Below, one piece after another: positions 43,320 through 52,514 of a DNA stretch of 64,000 bases. Source of the stretch: Prevotella sp. UBA2756 (GTDB lineage Bacteria; Bacteroidota; Bacteroidia; Bacteroidales; Bacteroidaceae); NCBI GenBank assembly GCA_002353205.1, contig DEJE01000019.1, positions 1-64,000 on the forward strand, given 5' to 3'. Each line of letters starts with the position of its first letter. Position 1 is the first letter of the stretch. Both the position numbers and the translations under genes were made by a program. Under the pieces are notes generated by a model. It worked only from the letters and a program-made list of their open reading frames with translations, was not told where the DNA came from and did no database searches.

Positions 43320-44657
43320 CTAAACAATTGGAAGTGAGATGCCATTGATTTTCTGGAAGATGTCGAGGGCATAGACGTCGGTCATGCCGCTGATATAGTC
43401 GATGATGGCCATGATGCGCGACTCGAGGTCGGGGTTGTCGATGTCGTACTGGCTGCTGACGCGCTGTATGATCTGCTTGGAATAGAAGCGGTCGGGATGG
43501 CGTGCGGCCTCGATCATCACCTCCATCAGGTTGTCGATGATGCGGAAACCGGCCAGTTCAACGTCGAGGACGGGCTTGCTGCGGTAGATTTTCTTGAAGC
43601 TCAGGGCCGCACACTGGCGATAGGCCTGCAGCTGTTGCTCGGGGATGTGGTCGATGAGCGCGCCCTCGAAGGTGCCGTTCAGGATCTCCTCCTCGTGCTC
43701 GCAGAAGGCACTGGCACAGACGTTCTCCAGTTTTCCGATGACGCAGGCCCGCATGTAGACCACCTTCTCGTTGTTGTCGGTGATGCCTTCGTCGATGATT
43801 CGCTGCCGTATGAGCTGCTGGTTCTCCTCGTCGAAGAACGCCAAGAGGTGTTGGGCCGTCTCGTCGAACGACAGGATGCGGAGCTTGTGGGCATCCTCGA
43901 TGTCCATGATTTCGTAGCAAATATCGTCGGCCGCCTCGACAAGATAGACGAGCGGATGGCGCACGTAGCGCAGCGGTTCGCCGGGTTGCGACGTGCAAAA
44001 AACGCCCATTTCATCGGCGATTTTCTGATAGACAGCCCTATCGGCATCGAAGAATCCGAACTTCCCCTTCTCGCCCGCCGCCGACGATGAGCACGGATAC
44101 TTCACGATGCTGCCCAGCATGGCGTAGGTCATGACGAAGCCGCCCTCGCGACGGCCCTTGAAACGGTGGGTGAGCAGGTGGAACGTGTTGGCGTTGCCCT
44201 CGAAGTGCGTGATATCGTTCCAGAAAGCCGGCGTCACCTCCTTCTGCAAGTCCATGCCCGGTCCCTCCTTGAAGAAAGCCTGTATGGCCTTCTCGCCGCT
44301 GTGCCCGAAGGGCGGATTGCCCATGTCGTGGGCCAGACAGGCCGTGCTGACGATGGTTCCTATCTGCGGGAAGAGCGTATCGCGCAGGTCGGGGCGCCGC
44401 TTCATGATGGCATGAGCCACATCGTTGCCGAGCGACATGCCCACACTGGCCACCTCGAGAGAGTGGGTCAGACGGTTGTGGACGAAGATGCTGCCCGGCA
44501 GCGGGAACACCTGCGTCTTGTTCTGCAGTCGGCGGAAGGGTGCCGAGAAGATGAGGCGGTCGTAGTCGCGCTTGAACTCCGAGCGGTCGTCGTGGCGTTC
44601 GGTGTGTCGGTTTTCCTGTCCGAGCCGTTTGGCGGTGATCAATTTTTTCCAATCCAT
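43320..44657 (-). CDS. dgt: dGTP triphosphohydrolase (HD domain)
   Basis: Dgt hydrolyses dGTP to deoxyguanosine and triphosphate. The start at 44657 gives MDWKKLITAKRLGQ, followed by RDYDRLIFSAPFRRLQNKTQVFPL, HNRLTHSLEVASVG and CLAHDMGNPPFGHSGE, which are the first His and the HD pair of the metal site. The protein has 445 residues. A longer frame starting at 44753 runs across the promoter and was rejected. A 20-bp piece of this gene (43997-44016) recurs at 37313-37332. Confidence 0.94.
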   Translation of the reverse strand: MDWKKLITAKRLGQENRHTERHDDRSEFKRDYDRLIFSAPFRRLQNKTQVFPLPGSIFVHNRLTHSLEVASVGMSLGNDVAHAIMKRRPDLRDTLFPQIGTIVSTACLAHDMGNPPFGHSGEKAIQAFFKEGPGMDLQKEVTPAFWNDITHFEGNANTFHLLTHRFKGRREGGFVMTYAMLGSIVKYPCSSSAAGEKGKFGFFDADRAVYQKIADEMGVFCTSQPGEPLRYVRHPLVYLVEAADDICYEIMDIEDAHKLRILSFDETAQHLLAFFDEENQQLIRQRIIDEGITDNNEKVVYMRACVIGKLENVCASAFCEHEEEILNGTFEGALIDHIPEQQLQAYRQCAALSFKKIYRSKPVLDVELAGFRIIDNLMEVMIEAARHPDRFYSKQIIQRVSSQYDIDNPDLESRIMAIIDYISGMTDVYALDIFQKINGISLPIV

Positions 44658-44697
44658 AGTGTCAGAATCCGTTGCCCTGTTTGTCTGCAACGGTCTG

Positions 44698-44728
44698 CAA
44701 ATGTACGCAATAGTTTCCAACACTGCAA
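44698..44728 (-). promoter_or_regulatory. Promoter of dgt
   Basis: TTG (44728-44726), a 20-bp spacer and TACATTTG (44705-44698) on the minus strand. The remaining bases up to 45019 contain no gene. Confidence 0.7.
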
Positions 44729-45019
44729 GTTTTTTCGCCTTTTTCCGGCCCACATGGCCGTCGTTTCGTCGTGAAAAGAAGCCTCAGAGAGCTGTCAAGG
44801 CATTTGTAACTCTACTCAGCACCCCCAATTCCTAAACAAAAATCTTCAAAAATCTGACACAAATCTTTCCCTTTAGCTTTATCTTCAACCGCGCTGAACG
44901 ATTATTTTGTAAGATTTTTGTTGATTTTTGTCCTTAGTTGAATAAGGTGCGGATTAGTTACAGGCATTTTCTGATGCGTTAATGTTCCCAAATATGGCAC
45001 GAATGTCGGTCTTTTTTCG

Positions 45020-45027
45020 TAATTTTG
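45020..45027 (+). promoter_or_regulatory. -7 element of the 45057 gene
   Basis: TAATTTTG lies 29 bp before the start and fits TAnnTTTG. No clear -33 TTTG is seen. Confidence 0.6.
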
Positions 45028-45056
45028 CGGCCGTAAATTAATAAAGATCATAAAGG

Positions 45057-45431
45057 ATGAAGAAACTGTTGTTCCTGGTCGTGGTGCTGCTGGTAGCTGT
45101 GCTGATGACGCAGATGCGGCCGAGCAAGGCCGATCACAAGGCAGCAATGATGAAAGCTGTGAGGGAGTTGGTCGACGAGGAAGCCGCCAACCAGGGTCTG
45201 AAGGACAATGGGCTGACGCGCTTGGGCAAGAGCGTTGTGAACAAAGCCATCGAGGCCGCCCTCGGCACGAAGCTGAAGGTGGACGACTATTACCTGTTCA
45301 ACACCACGCACATCCGCATGAAGGGCGAGGACAAGCTGCTCTCGGTGGGAGTGTTCGGCCATGTGTTCACCTTCGACAAGAAGATGCTTCGCGAAGCCCT
45401 CGAAGCGCCCGACGAGGCAGAGAATCCGTAA
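45057..45431 (+). CDS. Small exported protein, DUF4359-like
   Basis: The 124-residue product has an N-terminal hydrophobic helix (LLFLVVVLLVAVLM) serving as signal or anchor. The sequence RPSKADHKAAMMKAVRELV, LGKSVVNKAIEAALGTKLKVDDYYLFNTTHI and LLSVGVFGHVFTF fits the short DUF4359-type domain as I recall it. Function unknown. It is followed 28 bp later by a lipoprotein gene. Confidence 0.65.
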   Translation: MKKLLFLVVVLLVAVLMTQMRPSKADHKAAMMKAVRELVDEEAANQGLKDNGLTRLGKSVVNKAIEAALGTKLKVDDYYLFNTTHIRMKGEDKLLSVGVFGHVFTFDKKMLREALEAPDEAENP

Positions 45432-45459
45432 CCCAATGATGAACTTTGAACTGTGAGCT

Positions 45460-46254
45460 ATGAACTATAAACTGTTGATTCCCATGTTCTTGCTGCTGCT
45501 TGTCGGCTGCAAGGGCGACGACGAGCTGGAGCGCACCGTGCTGCCGTTCAACATGGAGCGCGAGGCAGAGATTGTGGAAGGCCAGTCGCAGCGGCAAGCC
45601 ATCTTCTCGGGCAACGGCGAGTACACGCTGAGCGTGGCCGACGAGAGCATCGCCACGGCCGTCTACCGTCCGTCGGGGAGCGGCATCGACTACGGTCATG
45701 TCGTCGTCACCGGCCTGAAGAGAGGCACGACCACGGTGACCGTCACCGACACGAAGGCGAAGAGCAGCGTCGACGTCAGCGTGAGGGTGATCTCGTCGAA
45801 TTTCTATATGATGAGCATCGCCACGAGCGGCCATCCGTCGTTGAAGCACGACCTGGTGAGCTGCTTCATTCCCAGCGACAAAGAGCGCCGCGACGTGCTC
45901 TTCTTCGTGCAGGAGGGAGCCGGACTGCGGTATCTGACGCGCGGCACCTACCGCACCTACAGCGAGGAGGGAGCCGACTATGTGGTGCTGACCTACCCGT
46001 CGACCGAGACCGAGGGCGTGATGACCAACGCTTCCGACGCCGCCATGATGGACCATACGTTCGCACTGGCGGGCAGCAGCCGCGATGCGCTCGACATCCT
46101 GCAGGCCCGCGGTCCGCTGACCGACCGCTTCACCGACCCGAACCAGCTCATACCGGTGAAGCTGGTGGAGAAGGGACAGCCCTTCGAGATAGCAGCGAAC
46201 ATCAAGTTCGGACCTTTCTACACGCTGTTCATCCCGTTCGGATATCTGGAGTGA
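45460..46254 (+). CDS. Putative lipoprotein with Ig-like (BIG2-type) segment
   Basis: The 264-residue product has a short lipoprotein signal with lipobox LLVGC (cysteine at about residue 17). A segment NGEYTLSVADESIATAVYRP to GLKRGTTTVTVTDTKAKSSVDVSVRV follows, the pattern of bacterial Ig-like group 2 domains. The C-terminal half is unassigned. The start codon lies in a low-complexity stretch (GAACTGTGAGCTATGAACTAT), so the first few residues may be recruited from a repeat. Confidence 0.7.
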   Translation: MNYKLLIPMFLLLLVGCKGDDELERTVLPFNMEREAEIVEGQSQRQAIFSGNGEYTLSVADESIATAVYRPSGSGIDYGHVVVTGLKRGTTTVTVTDTKAKSSVDVSVRVISSNFYMMSIATSGHPSLKHDLVSCFIPSDKERRDVLFFVQEGAGLRYLTRGTYRTYSEEGADYVVLTYPSTETEGVMTNASDAAMMDHTFALAGSSRDALDILQARGPLTDRFTDPNQLIPVKLVEKGQPFEIAANIKFGPFYTLFIPFGYLE

Positions 46255-46333
46255 GAGGGAGAATAGCGTGAAGCAGACAGCAGAGAGAGGACACTTCCTA
46301 CCATCCGCCATCAATGATCAACGAAAAAAGAAT

Positions 46334-46771
46334 ATGCTGAAGATAAAAGTTGTGAACAAGGGGCACCAGCAACTGCCCCGCTATGCCACGCCGCTGAGCG
46401 CGGGCATGGACCTTCGTGCCAACCTCGACGAGCCCGTCACGCTGCATCCCATGGAGCGCGTGCTCGTGAAGACCGGACTCTTCATCGCCCTCCCCGAGGG
46501 CTATGAGGCACAGGTGCGGCCACGGAGCGGACTGGCTCTGAAGCACGGCATCACCGTGCTGAACACCCCCGGCACCATCGATGCCGACTACCGCGGCGAG
46601 ATAGGGGTGCTGCTCGTCAACCTCTCGCAGGAAGACTTCGTCGTCAACGACGGCGAGCGCATCGCCCAGATGGTCATCGCGCGCCACGAGCAGGCCGACT
46701 TCGAGGTGGTGGAAGAACTCGACGAGACAGAACGCGGCGCCGGTGGCTACGGCCATACGGGTGTGAAATGA
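46334..46771 (+). CDS. dut: Deoxyuridine 5'-triphosphate nucleotidohydrolase
   Basis: dUTPase converts dUTP to dUMP, keeping uracil out of DNA and supplying thymidylate synthesis. The start at 46334 gives MLKIKVVNKGHQQLPRYATP. All five trimeric dUTPase motifs are present: AGMDLRAN, RPRSGLA, GTIDADYRGEIGVLLVN, GERIAQMVI and the C-terminal ERGAGGYGHTG. The protein has 145 residues. The frame's extension to 46268 lacks family similarity. Confidence 0.97.
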   Translation: MLKIKVVNKGHQQLPRYATPLSAGMDLRANLDEPVTLHPMERVLVKTGLFIALPEGYEAQVRPRSGLALKHGITVLNTPGTIDADYRGEIGVLLVNLSQEDFVVNDGERIAQMVIARHEQADFEVVEELDETERGAGGYGHTGVK

Positions 46772-46816
46772 AGCATCATAGCCGTTGATAACAGACCGTT
46801 GAATGACAAACGAAGC

Positions 46817-48598
46817 ATGATTAGAAAGATCATTACCTGTGCCTGCCTGTGTGCCGTCGTCGTGCTGACGGCTTCGTGCGGCAGTACGTCGGCCACCACC
46901 GCCTCGCAAACCGTGGCGCCGGCGGAGCGGAAAGCCGTGCCGCAGCTGTCGGAGAACGACGCCCTGCGCTTCAAGTATTTCTACTACGAAGCGCTGAACC
47001 AGCAGACGCAAGGGCACTACGACGTAGCCTTCGAGATGCTGCGCCATTGCCTGACCATCAACCCCTATGCCGCAGAGGCCTACTTCTGCCTCTCAGCCTA
47101 CTATTCCGAGCTGCAGCAAGATTCGATGGCCCTCGACTGCATGAAGCGCGCGGCCGAGCTGTCGCCCAACAACGACATCTACCAGGAGCGCCTCGCCGCC
47201 GCCTATATCGGCGTGAAGAACTTCCCCGAAGCCACCAAAGCCTTCGAGCAGCTCTATGCCTCGCACAAGAACCGCACCGACGTGCTCGAAACCATCCTGA
47301 AGCTCTACAGCTACCAGGAAGACTACGACAACGTGATCCGCACGCTCGACCGCATCGAGGCCGTCGAGGGTAGCAGCGAGCAGATAGCCCTGGGCCGCAT
47401 GCGCGTCTATTCGCTGCGCGGCGAGAAGAAGAAAGAGCTGAACGAGCTGAAGAAGCTGGCCGACAAATACCCCAACGACATGAACTACCGCGTGATGATG
47501 GGCAACTGGCTGCTGCAGAACGGGAAGTCGTATGAGGCCCTGTTGGAGTATAACAAGGTGCTGAAGGAGGAGCCCGGCAACCTCGCCGTGCGCATGTCGC
47601 TCCTCGACTACTACCGCAGTCAGAACAAGGACAGCATCGCCAACATGATGCAGGAGCAGATGCTCGTCAGCACCGACGTGCCGTGGCCCACGAAGCTGCA
47701 GCTGATGCGCAACGTGGTGGAGTGGAACGAAGACCATGGAGCCGACAGCACGCAGGTGCTGAACCTCTTCAGGCGCATCCTCGCCCAGCCGCAGCACGAG
47801 TCGGACATGACCGAACTGATGGCAGCCTACATGAAGCTGAAGAAGATGCCGCAGGACAGTATCGACAGCGTTTTGGACGATGCCCTGCGCATAGAGCCCG
47901 ACAATGCCTCGGTGCGCCTGCAGCTGCTGCAGTCGGCATGGAGCGCCGAGGACACGCTGCGCATCGTCAACCTTGCGCAGCAAGGCGTGGAATACAACCC
48001 CGAGGAGATGGTGTTCTACTATTTCCTCGGTCTGGCCCACTACCAAAAGAACGAGCGCGACGAGGCTCTGCGCGTGTTGCGGCAGGGCGCGGCGCAGATC
48101 AACGAGCAGAGCGACAAGGACCTAGCCTCCGAGTTCTACGGCATCATGGGCGAGATACTGCACGACAAGGGTCTCGAAGCGGAGGCCTTCGCCGCCTACG
48201 ACAGCTGTCTGCACTACAAACCCGACAACCTCGGCACGCTGAACAACTACGCCTACTACCTCAGCCTGAAGCGCACTGACCTGCAAAAGGCCGAGCAGAT
48301 GAGCTACCGCACGGTGAAAGCCGAGCCCAACAACGCCACCTTCCTCGACACCTACGCCTGGATTCTGTTTGAAGAGGAGCGCTACGAGGAAGCGAAGATC
48401 TACATCGACCAGACGCTGCTGAACGACTCCGTGCCCTCGGGCGTGGTGCTCGAGCATGCCGGAGACATCTATGCCAAGACCGGCGACATGGAAAAAGCCG
48501 TCGACTTCTGGCAGAAGGCCGTCGATGCCGGGCACGACAGCAAGGTGCTCCTGCGCAAGATAAGAAACCGAAAATACATCAGAGAAGATGAGAAATAA
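46817..48598 (+). CDS. TPR-repeat lipoprotein
   Basis: The start at 46817 gives MIRKIITCACLCAVVVLTA followed by lipobox TASC. The 593-residue protein consists largely of tetratricopeptide-type helical pairs (for example AAEAYFCLSAYYSELQ, PDNLGTLNNYAYYL, VVLEHAGDIYAKTGD). TPR lipoproteins of this kind directly follow dut in many Bacteroidota and precede DUF4292 and EnvC-like genes, which suggests a role in envelope assembly. Its end overlaps the next gene by 11 bp. The TTG at 46799 is a weaker start choice. Confidence 0.88.
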   Translation: MIRKIITCACLCAVVVLTASCGSTSATTASQTVAPAERKAVPQLSENDALRFKYFYYEALNQQTQGHYDVAFEMLRHCLTINPYAAEAYFCLSAYYSELQQDSMALDCMKRAAELSPNNDIYQERLAAAYIGVKNFPEATKAFEQLYASHKNRTDVLETILKLYSYQEDYDNVIRTLDRIEAVEGSSEQIALGRMRVYSLRGEKKKELNELKKLADKYPNDMNYRVMMGNWLLQNGKSYEALLEYNKVLKEEPGNLAVRMSLLDYYRSQNKDSIANMMQEQMLVSTDVPWPTKLQLMRNVVEWNEDHGADSTQVLNLFRRILAQPQHESDMTELMAAYMKLKKMPQDSIDSVLDDALRIEPDNASVRLQLLQSAWSAEDTLRIVNLAQQGVEYNPEEMVFYYFLGLAHYQKNERDEALRVLRQGAAQINEQSDKDLASEFYGIMGEILHDKGLEAEAFAAYDSCLHYKPDNLGTLNNYAYYLSLKRTDLQKAEQMSYRTVKAEPNNATFLDTYAWILFEEERYEEAKIYIDQTLLNDSVPSGVVLEHAGDIYAKTGDMEKAVDFWQKAVDAGHDSKVLLRKIRNRKYIREDEK

Positions 48599-49502
48599 CA
48601 CCCTTTCACTCGCTGCCGGCATCTTGCTGGCCATGGCGACGTGCCTCGCTTCGTGTGCTTCGAAGAAGGCCGTCACCGACAATATCGCCGTGCCCACACC
48701 CGGCGCGGCCGTCACCACGCCCTCAGCCGCCGAGGTCAACGCCAAGGAGCGCGCGCTGAGCTTCGCACGGAAGGTGGCCGCCAACGCCGTCGACTGCCAG
48801 AACATCACGTCGAAGATAGACTTCAACCTGAAAAGCGGAAGCAAGGACATCACCGTCAGCGGAAAGCTGATGATGCGGCGCGACGACGTCATCCGCATAC
48901 AACTGCAGGTGCCGCTGCTCGGCATGGAGGCCGGACGGCTGGAATTCACCAAGGACTACGTGATGATCGTCGACCGCATCCACTCCGAATATGTCAAGGG
49001 CGACTACAACCAGGTGTCGTTCCTGAAAAACAACGGGCTCAACTTCAACGCCCTGCAAGCGCTGTTCTGGAACCAGCTCTTCGTGCCCGGAGCCGACAAC
49101 GTGACCGACAAGATGCTCACCAACTTCACTGTTGACACCGACAAGGCTGCCTCGACCACGCTCGCACTGCAACGCGACAACATGAACTACCAGTGGCAGG
49201 CCGACAGCCAGACCGGACTCATCAGCAGCGTGGAGGCTGAATACGGGAAGAACAAAGCCAAGGGCAGCACCAAGGTGACCTGCACCTACGACGACTTCAA
49301 AGCCCTCGACGGGAAGAAGTTCCCCTACAGCATCGTGCTCAACATGAACACGTCGGCCACACAGAAGGCCCGCAACATCACCATGGGCATTCAGATGAAG
49401 AAAGTGAGCACCGACGACGACTGGGAGACGCGCACCACCGTGTCGAAAAAATACAAGCAGGTGAGCGTGGACGACGTGATGAAAAAACTCATGAATCTGT
49501 AA
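48588..49502 (+). CDS. DUF4292-type lipoprotein
   Basis: The 304-residue product has a lipoprotein signal with LASC (cysteine at about residue 23). The body contains SKIDFNLKSGSKDITVSGKLMMRRDDVIRIQLQVPLLGMEAGRLEFT, the DUF4292 pattern, which resembles the LolA/LolB-like half-barrel fold. The exact role is not known. It is translationally coupled to the TPR gene by an 11-bp overlap and abuts the EnvC-like gene directly. Confidence 0.85.
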   Translation: MRNNTLSLAAGILLAMATCLASCASKKAVTDNIAVPTPGAAVTTPSAAEVNAKERALSFARKVAANAVDCQNITSKIDFNLKSGSKDITVSGKLMMRRDDVIRIQLQVPLLGMEAGRLEFTKDYVMIVDRIHSEYVKGDYNQVSFLKNNGLNFNALQALFWNQLFVPGADNVTDKMLTNFTVDTDKAASTTLALQRDNMNYQWQADSQTGLISSVEAEYGKNKAKGSTKVTCTYDDFKALDGKKFPYSIVLNMNTSATQKARNITMGIQMKKVSTDDDWETRTTVSKKYKQVSVDDVMKKLMNL

Positions 49503-51107
49503 ATGAAGAGAATACTGATCATATTGGCAGCCATGCTCTGCATGATAGCCCCCCAGGCACAGAACAGGAGGGCTACCGGCAAGGCTCCGACAGCTACCAC
49601 CCAAAAGCAGAAGGCCAAAAGCCAGAAGCCTAAAGGGAAAGGTCAAAAGCAAAAAGCCAAAAGCCCGACCTACACCAACGACGACATCAAGAACCTGCAG
49701 AAGCAGCGCGCCGACGTTCAGAAGAAGCTCAAGGAGCACGAAAAGCTGCTCAAGGCCAACAAAGCCGACGTGAAAAAAGGGATGGACAACCTGATCTCGA
49801 TCAACAGCGAGATCTCTGAACAGCAGAAAACCATCACCGGCATTGAGCAGGACATCAGCCATCTCGACGGCAACATCGACCTGCTCAAGGCGCAGCTCAG
49901 CACGCTCGAGAAGCAACTCGCACAGCACAAGGAGCGATACGTGAAGAGCATGCGCTACATGGCGCGCAACCGAAACATTCAGGACCGCCTGATGTTCATC
50001 TTCTCGGCAAAGAACTTCGCACAGATGTACCGCCGAATACGCTTCGTGCGCGAATATGCTGCCTATCAGCGGGCGCAGGGCGAAGAGGTGAAAGCCAAGC
50101 AGGAACAGATCGCCGCCAAGCACAAAGAGCTGGCCAGCGTGCGCACGCAGAAGAACGTGCTCCTCTCGAAAGGACGCAAGGCTCAGGCCACGCTGGAAGA
50201 GAAACAGCAGGAACAGCAGAAGATGGTGAACTCGCTGAAGAGTCAGCAGAAGACCATTCAGGGCATCATCGACGACCAGCACAAGAAGAATGCAGCCCTC
50301 AACGCTGAGATTGACCGACTCGTAGCCATCGAGGTGGCCAAGGCCAAGGCGCGTGCCGAAGAGGAGGCGCGCAGGAAAGCGGCCGAAGCTGAAGCGGCCA
50401 AGAAACGGCGCGCCGAGGAACTGCGGAAGAAAAAGGAAGCCGCAGAGGCCGCTGCACGCGAGAACGAACGGCGCATAGCGGAAGCCAAGAAGCGCGAAGA
50501 GAAAGCCAAGGAGGAGGCGCGGCGCGCTGAACGGCGCGATGAGGCCGCCAAGAAGAAAGCCGAACGCGAAGCCCTACAGGCCGAGGCCGACCGTCGCGCT
50601 GCCGAGCGCAAGGCCGAAGCCGACCGCCGACGTCACGAAAAGGAAGTGGCCGAGAGTGCGAAGAAGAACGAGGAGGCACTCACCATGTCGTCTGTCGACC
50701 GCAAGCTGAGCAGCAACTTCGAGAGCAACCGAGGCCGTCTGCCCATGCCCATCACAGGCCCCTACCGCGTCGTCAGCCACTACGGACAGTACAACGTGGA
50801 GGGATTGAAGAACGTGACGCTCGACAACAAGGGCATCAGCATACGCGGACAGGCAGGCGCACAGGCGCGCGCTATCTTTAGTGGTGAGGTAAGTGCCGTG
50901 TTCAACTTCGACGGGTCGAACGTTGTCATGGTGCGCCACGGCAGCTATATCTCCGTCTACTGCAACCTGCGCTCCGTCAGCGTGCACCGCGGACAGCATG
51001 TCGACACCCGACAGAGTCTGGGAACCATCGGCTCCGACAACATCCTGCAGTTCCAACTGCGCCGCGAGACGAAGAAGCTCAACCCCGAGGTGTGGCTCGG
51101 ACGATAA
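49503..51107 (+). CDS. EnvC-like murein hydrolase activator with degenerate LytM domain
   Basis: EnvC-type proteins activate amidases at the septum. The 534-residue product has a signal peptide ending near APQAQ, a long coiled coil (about residues 50-260) and a lysine/glutamate/alanine-rich linker. The C-terminal LytM (M23) domain is about residues 410-534. Expected zinc-ligand positions are changed: the region normally HxGxD reads LDNKGISI and the final HxH region lacks the second histidine. An activator rather than an active peptidase is therefore likely. It begins on the base after the DUF4292 stop. Confidence 0.9.
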   Translation: MKRILIILAAMLCMIAPQAQNRRATGKAPTATTQKQKAKSQKPKGKGQKQKAKSPTYTNDDIKNLQKQRADVQKKLKEHEKLLKANKADVKKGMDNLISINSEISEQQKTITGIEQDISHLDGNIDLLKAQLSTLEKQLAQHKERYVKSMRYMARNRNIQDRLMFIFSAKNFAQMYRRIRFVREYAAYQRAQGEEVKAKQEQIAAKHKELASVRTQKNVLLSKGRKAQATLEEKQQEQQKMVNSLKSQQKTIQGIIDDQHKKNAALNAEIDRLVAIEVAKAKARAEEEARRKAAEAEAAKKRRAEELRKKKEAAEAAARENERRIAEAKKREEKAKEEARRAERRDEAAKKKAEREALQAEADRRAAERKAEADRRRHEKEVAESAKKNEEALTMSSVDRKLSSNFESNRGRLPMPITGPYRVVSHYGQYNVEGLKNVTLDNKGISIRGQAGAQARAIFSGEVSAVFNFDGSNVVMVRHGSYISVYCNLRSVSVHRGQHVDTRQSLGTIGSDNILQFQLRRETKKLNPEVWLGR

Positions 51108-51180
51108 GGGAAGAGCGGGAAAGCGGAGTGTAAAGAATGGAGAACGGAGATTGTAATATCCTTCAAAAAACATCAAATTC

Positions 51181-51212
51181 TTTGGAATTGCGAAAGAAAA
51201 GCTGTAATTTTG
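51181..51212 (+). promoter_or_regulatory. Promoter of the nitroreductase gene
   Basis: TTTG (51181-51184), a 20-bp spacer and TAATTTTG (51205-51212) precede the start at 51257 by 44 bp. This also argues against the in-frame start at 51137. Confidence 0.75.
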
Positions 51213-51256
51213 CAGCCAGATTGAACGAAATTGCACAAATCTGTAACAAAGAAAAA

Positions 51257-51886
51257 ATGAAAAAACTATTCCTTATTGCTCTGTCGGCCGTGATGATGAG
51301 CTGCAGCGCCGTGGCACAACAGACCATACAACTGCCACAACCCGACATGAACCTTCTTAAGAAAGACCTCGGAACGACGCTGAAAGAGCGACGCTCCAGC
51401 CGTAGCTACGACGCTTCGCTACAGCTCACCGATGCCCAACTGAGCACCCTTCTGTGGGCTGCATGCGGCATCAGCGAGGAAAAGCGCGGTCTGATTACGG
51501 CTCCGTCGGCCGTGAACATGCAAGACATCAAGGTGTATGTATGCAATGCAAAGGGCGCCTGGAAATGGAACCCGAAGGAAAATACGCTCACACTCATCAA
51601 TGCCAAGGACGTGCGCGCCAGCGTGGCCGGACAGCAAGCCTTCGTCAAGGATGCTCCGGTGAGCCTCGTGCTCGTGAGTGATCAGAGTGCCCGCAACCGA
51701 AAGAATGAGACCTACGCAGCCATGGACGCCGGCTACGTGTCGCAGAACATCTACCTGGCCTGCGTGGCTATGGGGCTTCAGACCGTTGCACGTGCCATGA
51801 TGGACAAGGACTCGCTGCGCCAGGAGCTTCAGCTCAGCGACGAGGTGTGGCTCGAACTGAACCACCCCGTGGGCTACGGAAAGTAA
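51257..51886 (+). CDS. Exported nitroreductase-family (SagB/ThcOx-like) protein
   Basis: Nitroreductase-fold proteins bind FMN and reduce or oxidise small substrates. The start at 51257 gives MKKLFLIALSAVMMSC followed by SAVAQQ, a signal or lipoprotein-type export sequence. The 209-residue product has RRSSRSYDASLQLTDAQLSTLLWAACGI, SAVNMQDIKVYV, VAMGLQTVARAM and the C-terminal HPVGYGK. An exported version is unusual for a flavoprotein and implies export after folding or cofactor capture outside. The real substrate is unknown. Confidence 0.85.
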   Translation: MKKLFLIALSAVMMSCSAVAQQTIQLPQPDMNLLKKDLGTTLKERRSSRSYDASLQLTDAQLSTLLWAACGISEEKRGLITAPSAVNMQDIKVYVCNAKGAWKWNPKENTLTLINAKDVRASVAGQQAFVKDAPVSLVLVSDQSARNRKNETYAAMDAGYVSQNIYLACVAMGLQTVARAMMDKDSLRQELQLSDEVWLELNHPVGYGK

Positions 51887-51937
51887 GTGGGTCTCCATGA
51901 AATACGCAAAAATCATACATTTTTTTTGCATTTTTCA

Positions 51938-51967
51938 TTGTGATTAGAAAAAAAACAAGTATATTTG
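51938..51967 (+). promoter_or_regulatory. Promoter of the TlpA/Omp28 operon
   Basis: TTG (51938-51940), a 19-bp spacer and TATATTTG (51960-51967) precede the first gene by 46 bp. Confidence 0.75.
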
Positions 51968-52013
51968 CACACAAATTCAAATCATTGCAAATTCAACAAC
52001 AGAGGAGAAAAGC

Positions 52014-52514
52014 ATGAAAAAACACCTGATGATTCTGATGCTGGTTCTTTTCGCCGGCACACAGATGGCCAAGGCACAGCTGCCAGCCGTCACACTGAAG
52101 AGTATGGAAGGAAAAGAAGTGCGCACCGACACGCTGAACCTGATGAATCAGGGTCGGCCGATCATCATCGACTTCTTCGCCACGTGGTGCAAACCCTGCA
52201 ACCGCGAGCTTGATGCCATCGCAGAAGTGTATCAGGACTGGGTTGACGAGACGGGCGTGAAGCTCATCGCCGTCAGCATCGACCAGGCCCACAACCAGAA
52301 CAAGGTGAAGCCCCTGGTGAACCAGCACGGCTGGGAATACGACGTGCTGCTCGACCCGAACAGCGAATTCAAGCTTGCCATGGGCATTCCCGGTGCCATT
52401 CCCTACACCCTGATCATCGACGGCAAGGGAAATATCGTCTACCGTCACAACGGATACATCGAAGGAGCTGAGGAAGAGCTCATCGAGAAAGTACGCGAAC
52501 TGGTGAAGCCATGA
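52014..52514 (+). CDS. Exported TlpA/ResA-like thioredoxin
   Basis: The 166-residue product has a signal peptide (MKKHLMILMLVLFAGTQMAKA) and a thioredoxin-fold domain with the redox motif WCKPC in IIDFFATWCKPCNRELDAI. The cis-proline loop is IPGAIPYTLII. Such proteins act in periplasmic disulfide exchange. Its stop overlaps the start of the next gene (ATGA), so the thioredoxin and the barrel protein are made together. Confidence 0.92.
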   Translation: MKKHLMILMLVLFAGTQMAKAQLPAVTLKSMEGKEVRTDTLNLMNQGRPIIIDFFATWCKPCNRELDAIAEVYQDWVDETGVKLIAVSIDQAHNQNKVKPLVNQHGWEYDVLLDPNSEFKLAMGIPGAIPYTLIIDGKGNIVYRHNGYIEGAEEELIEKVRELVKP

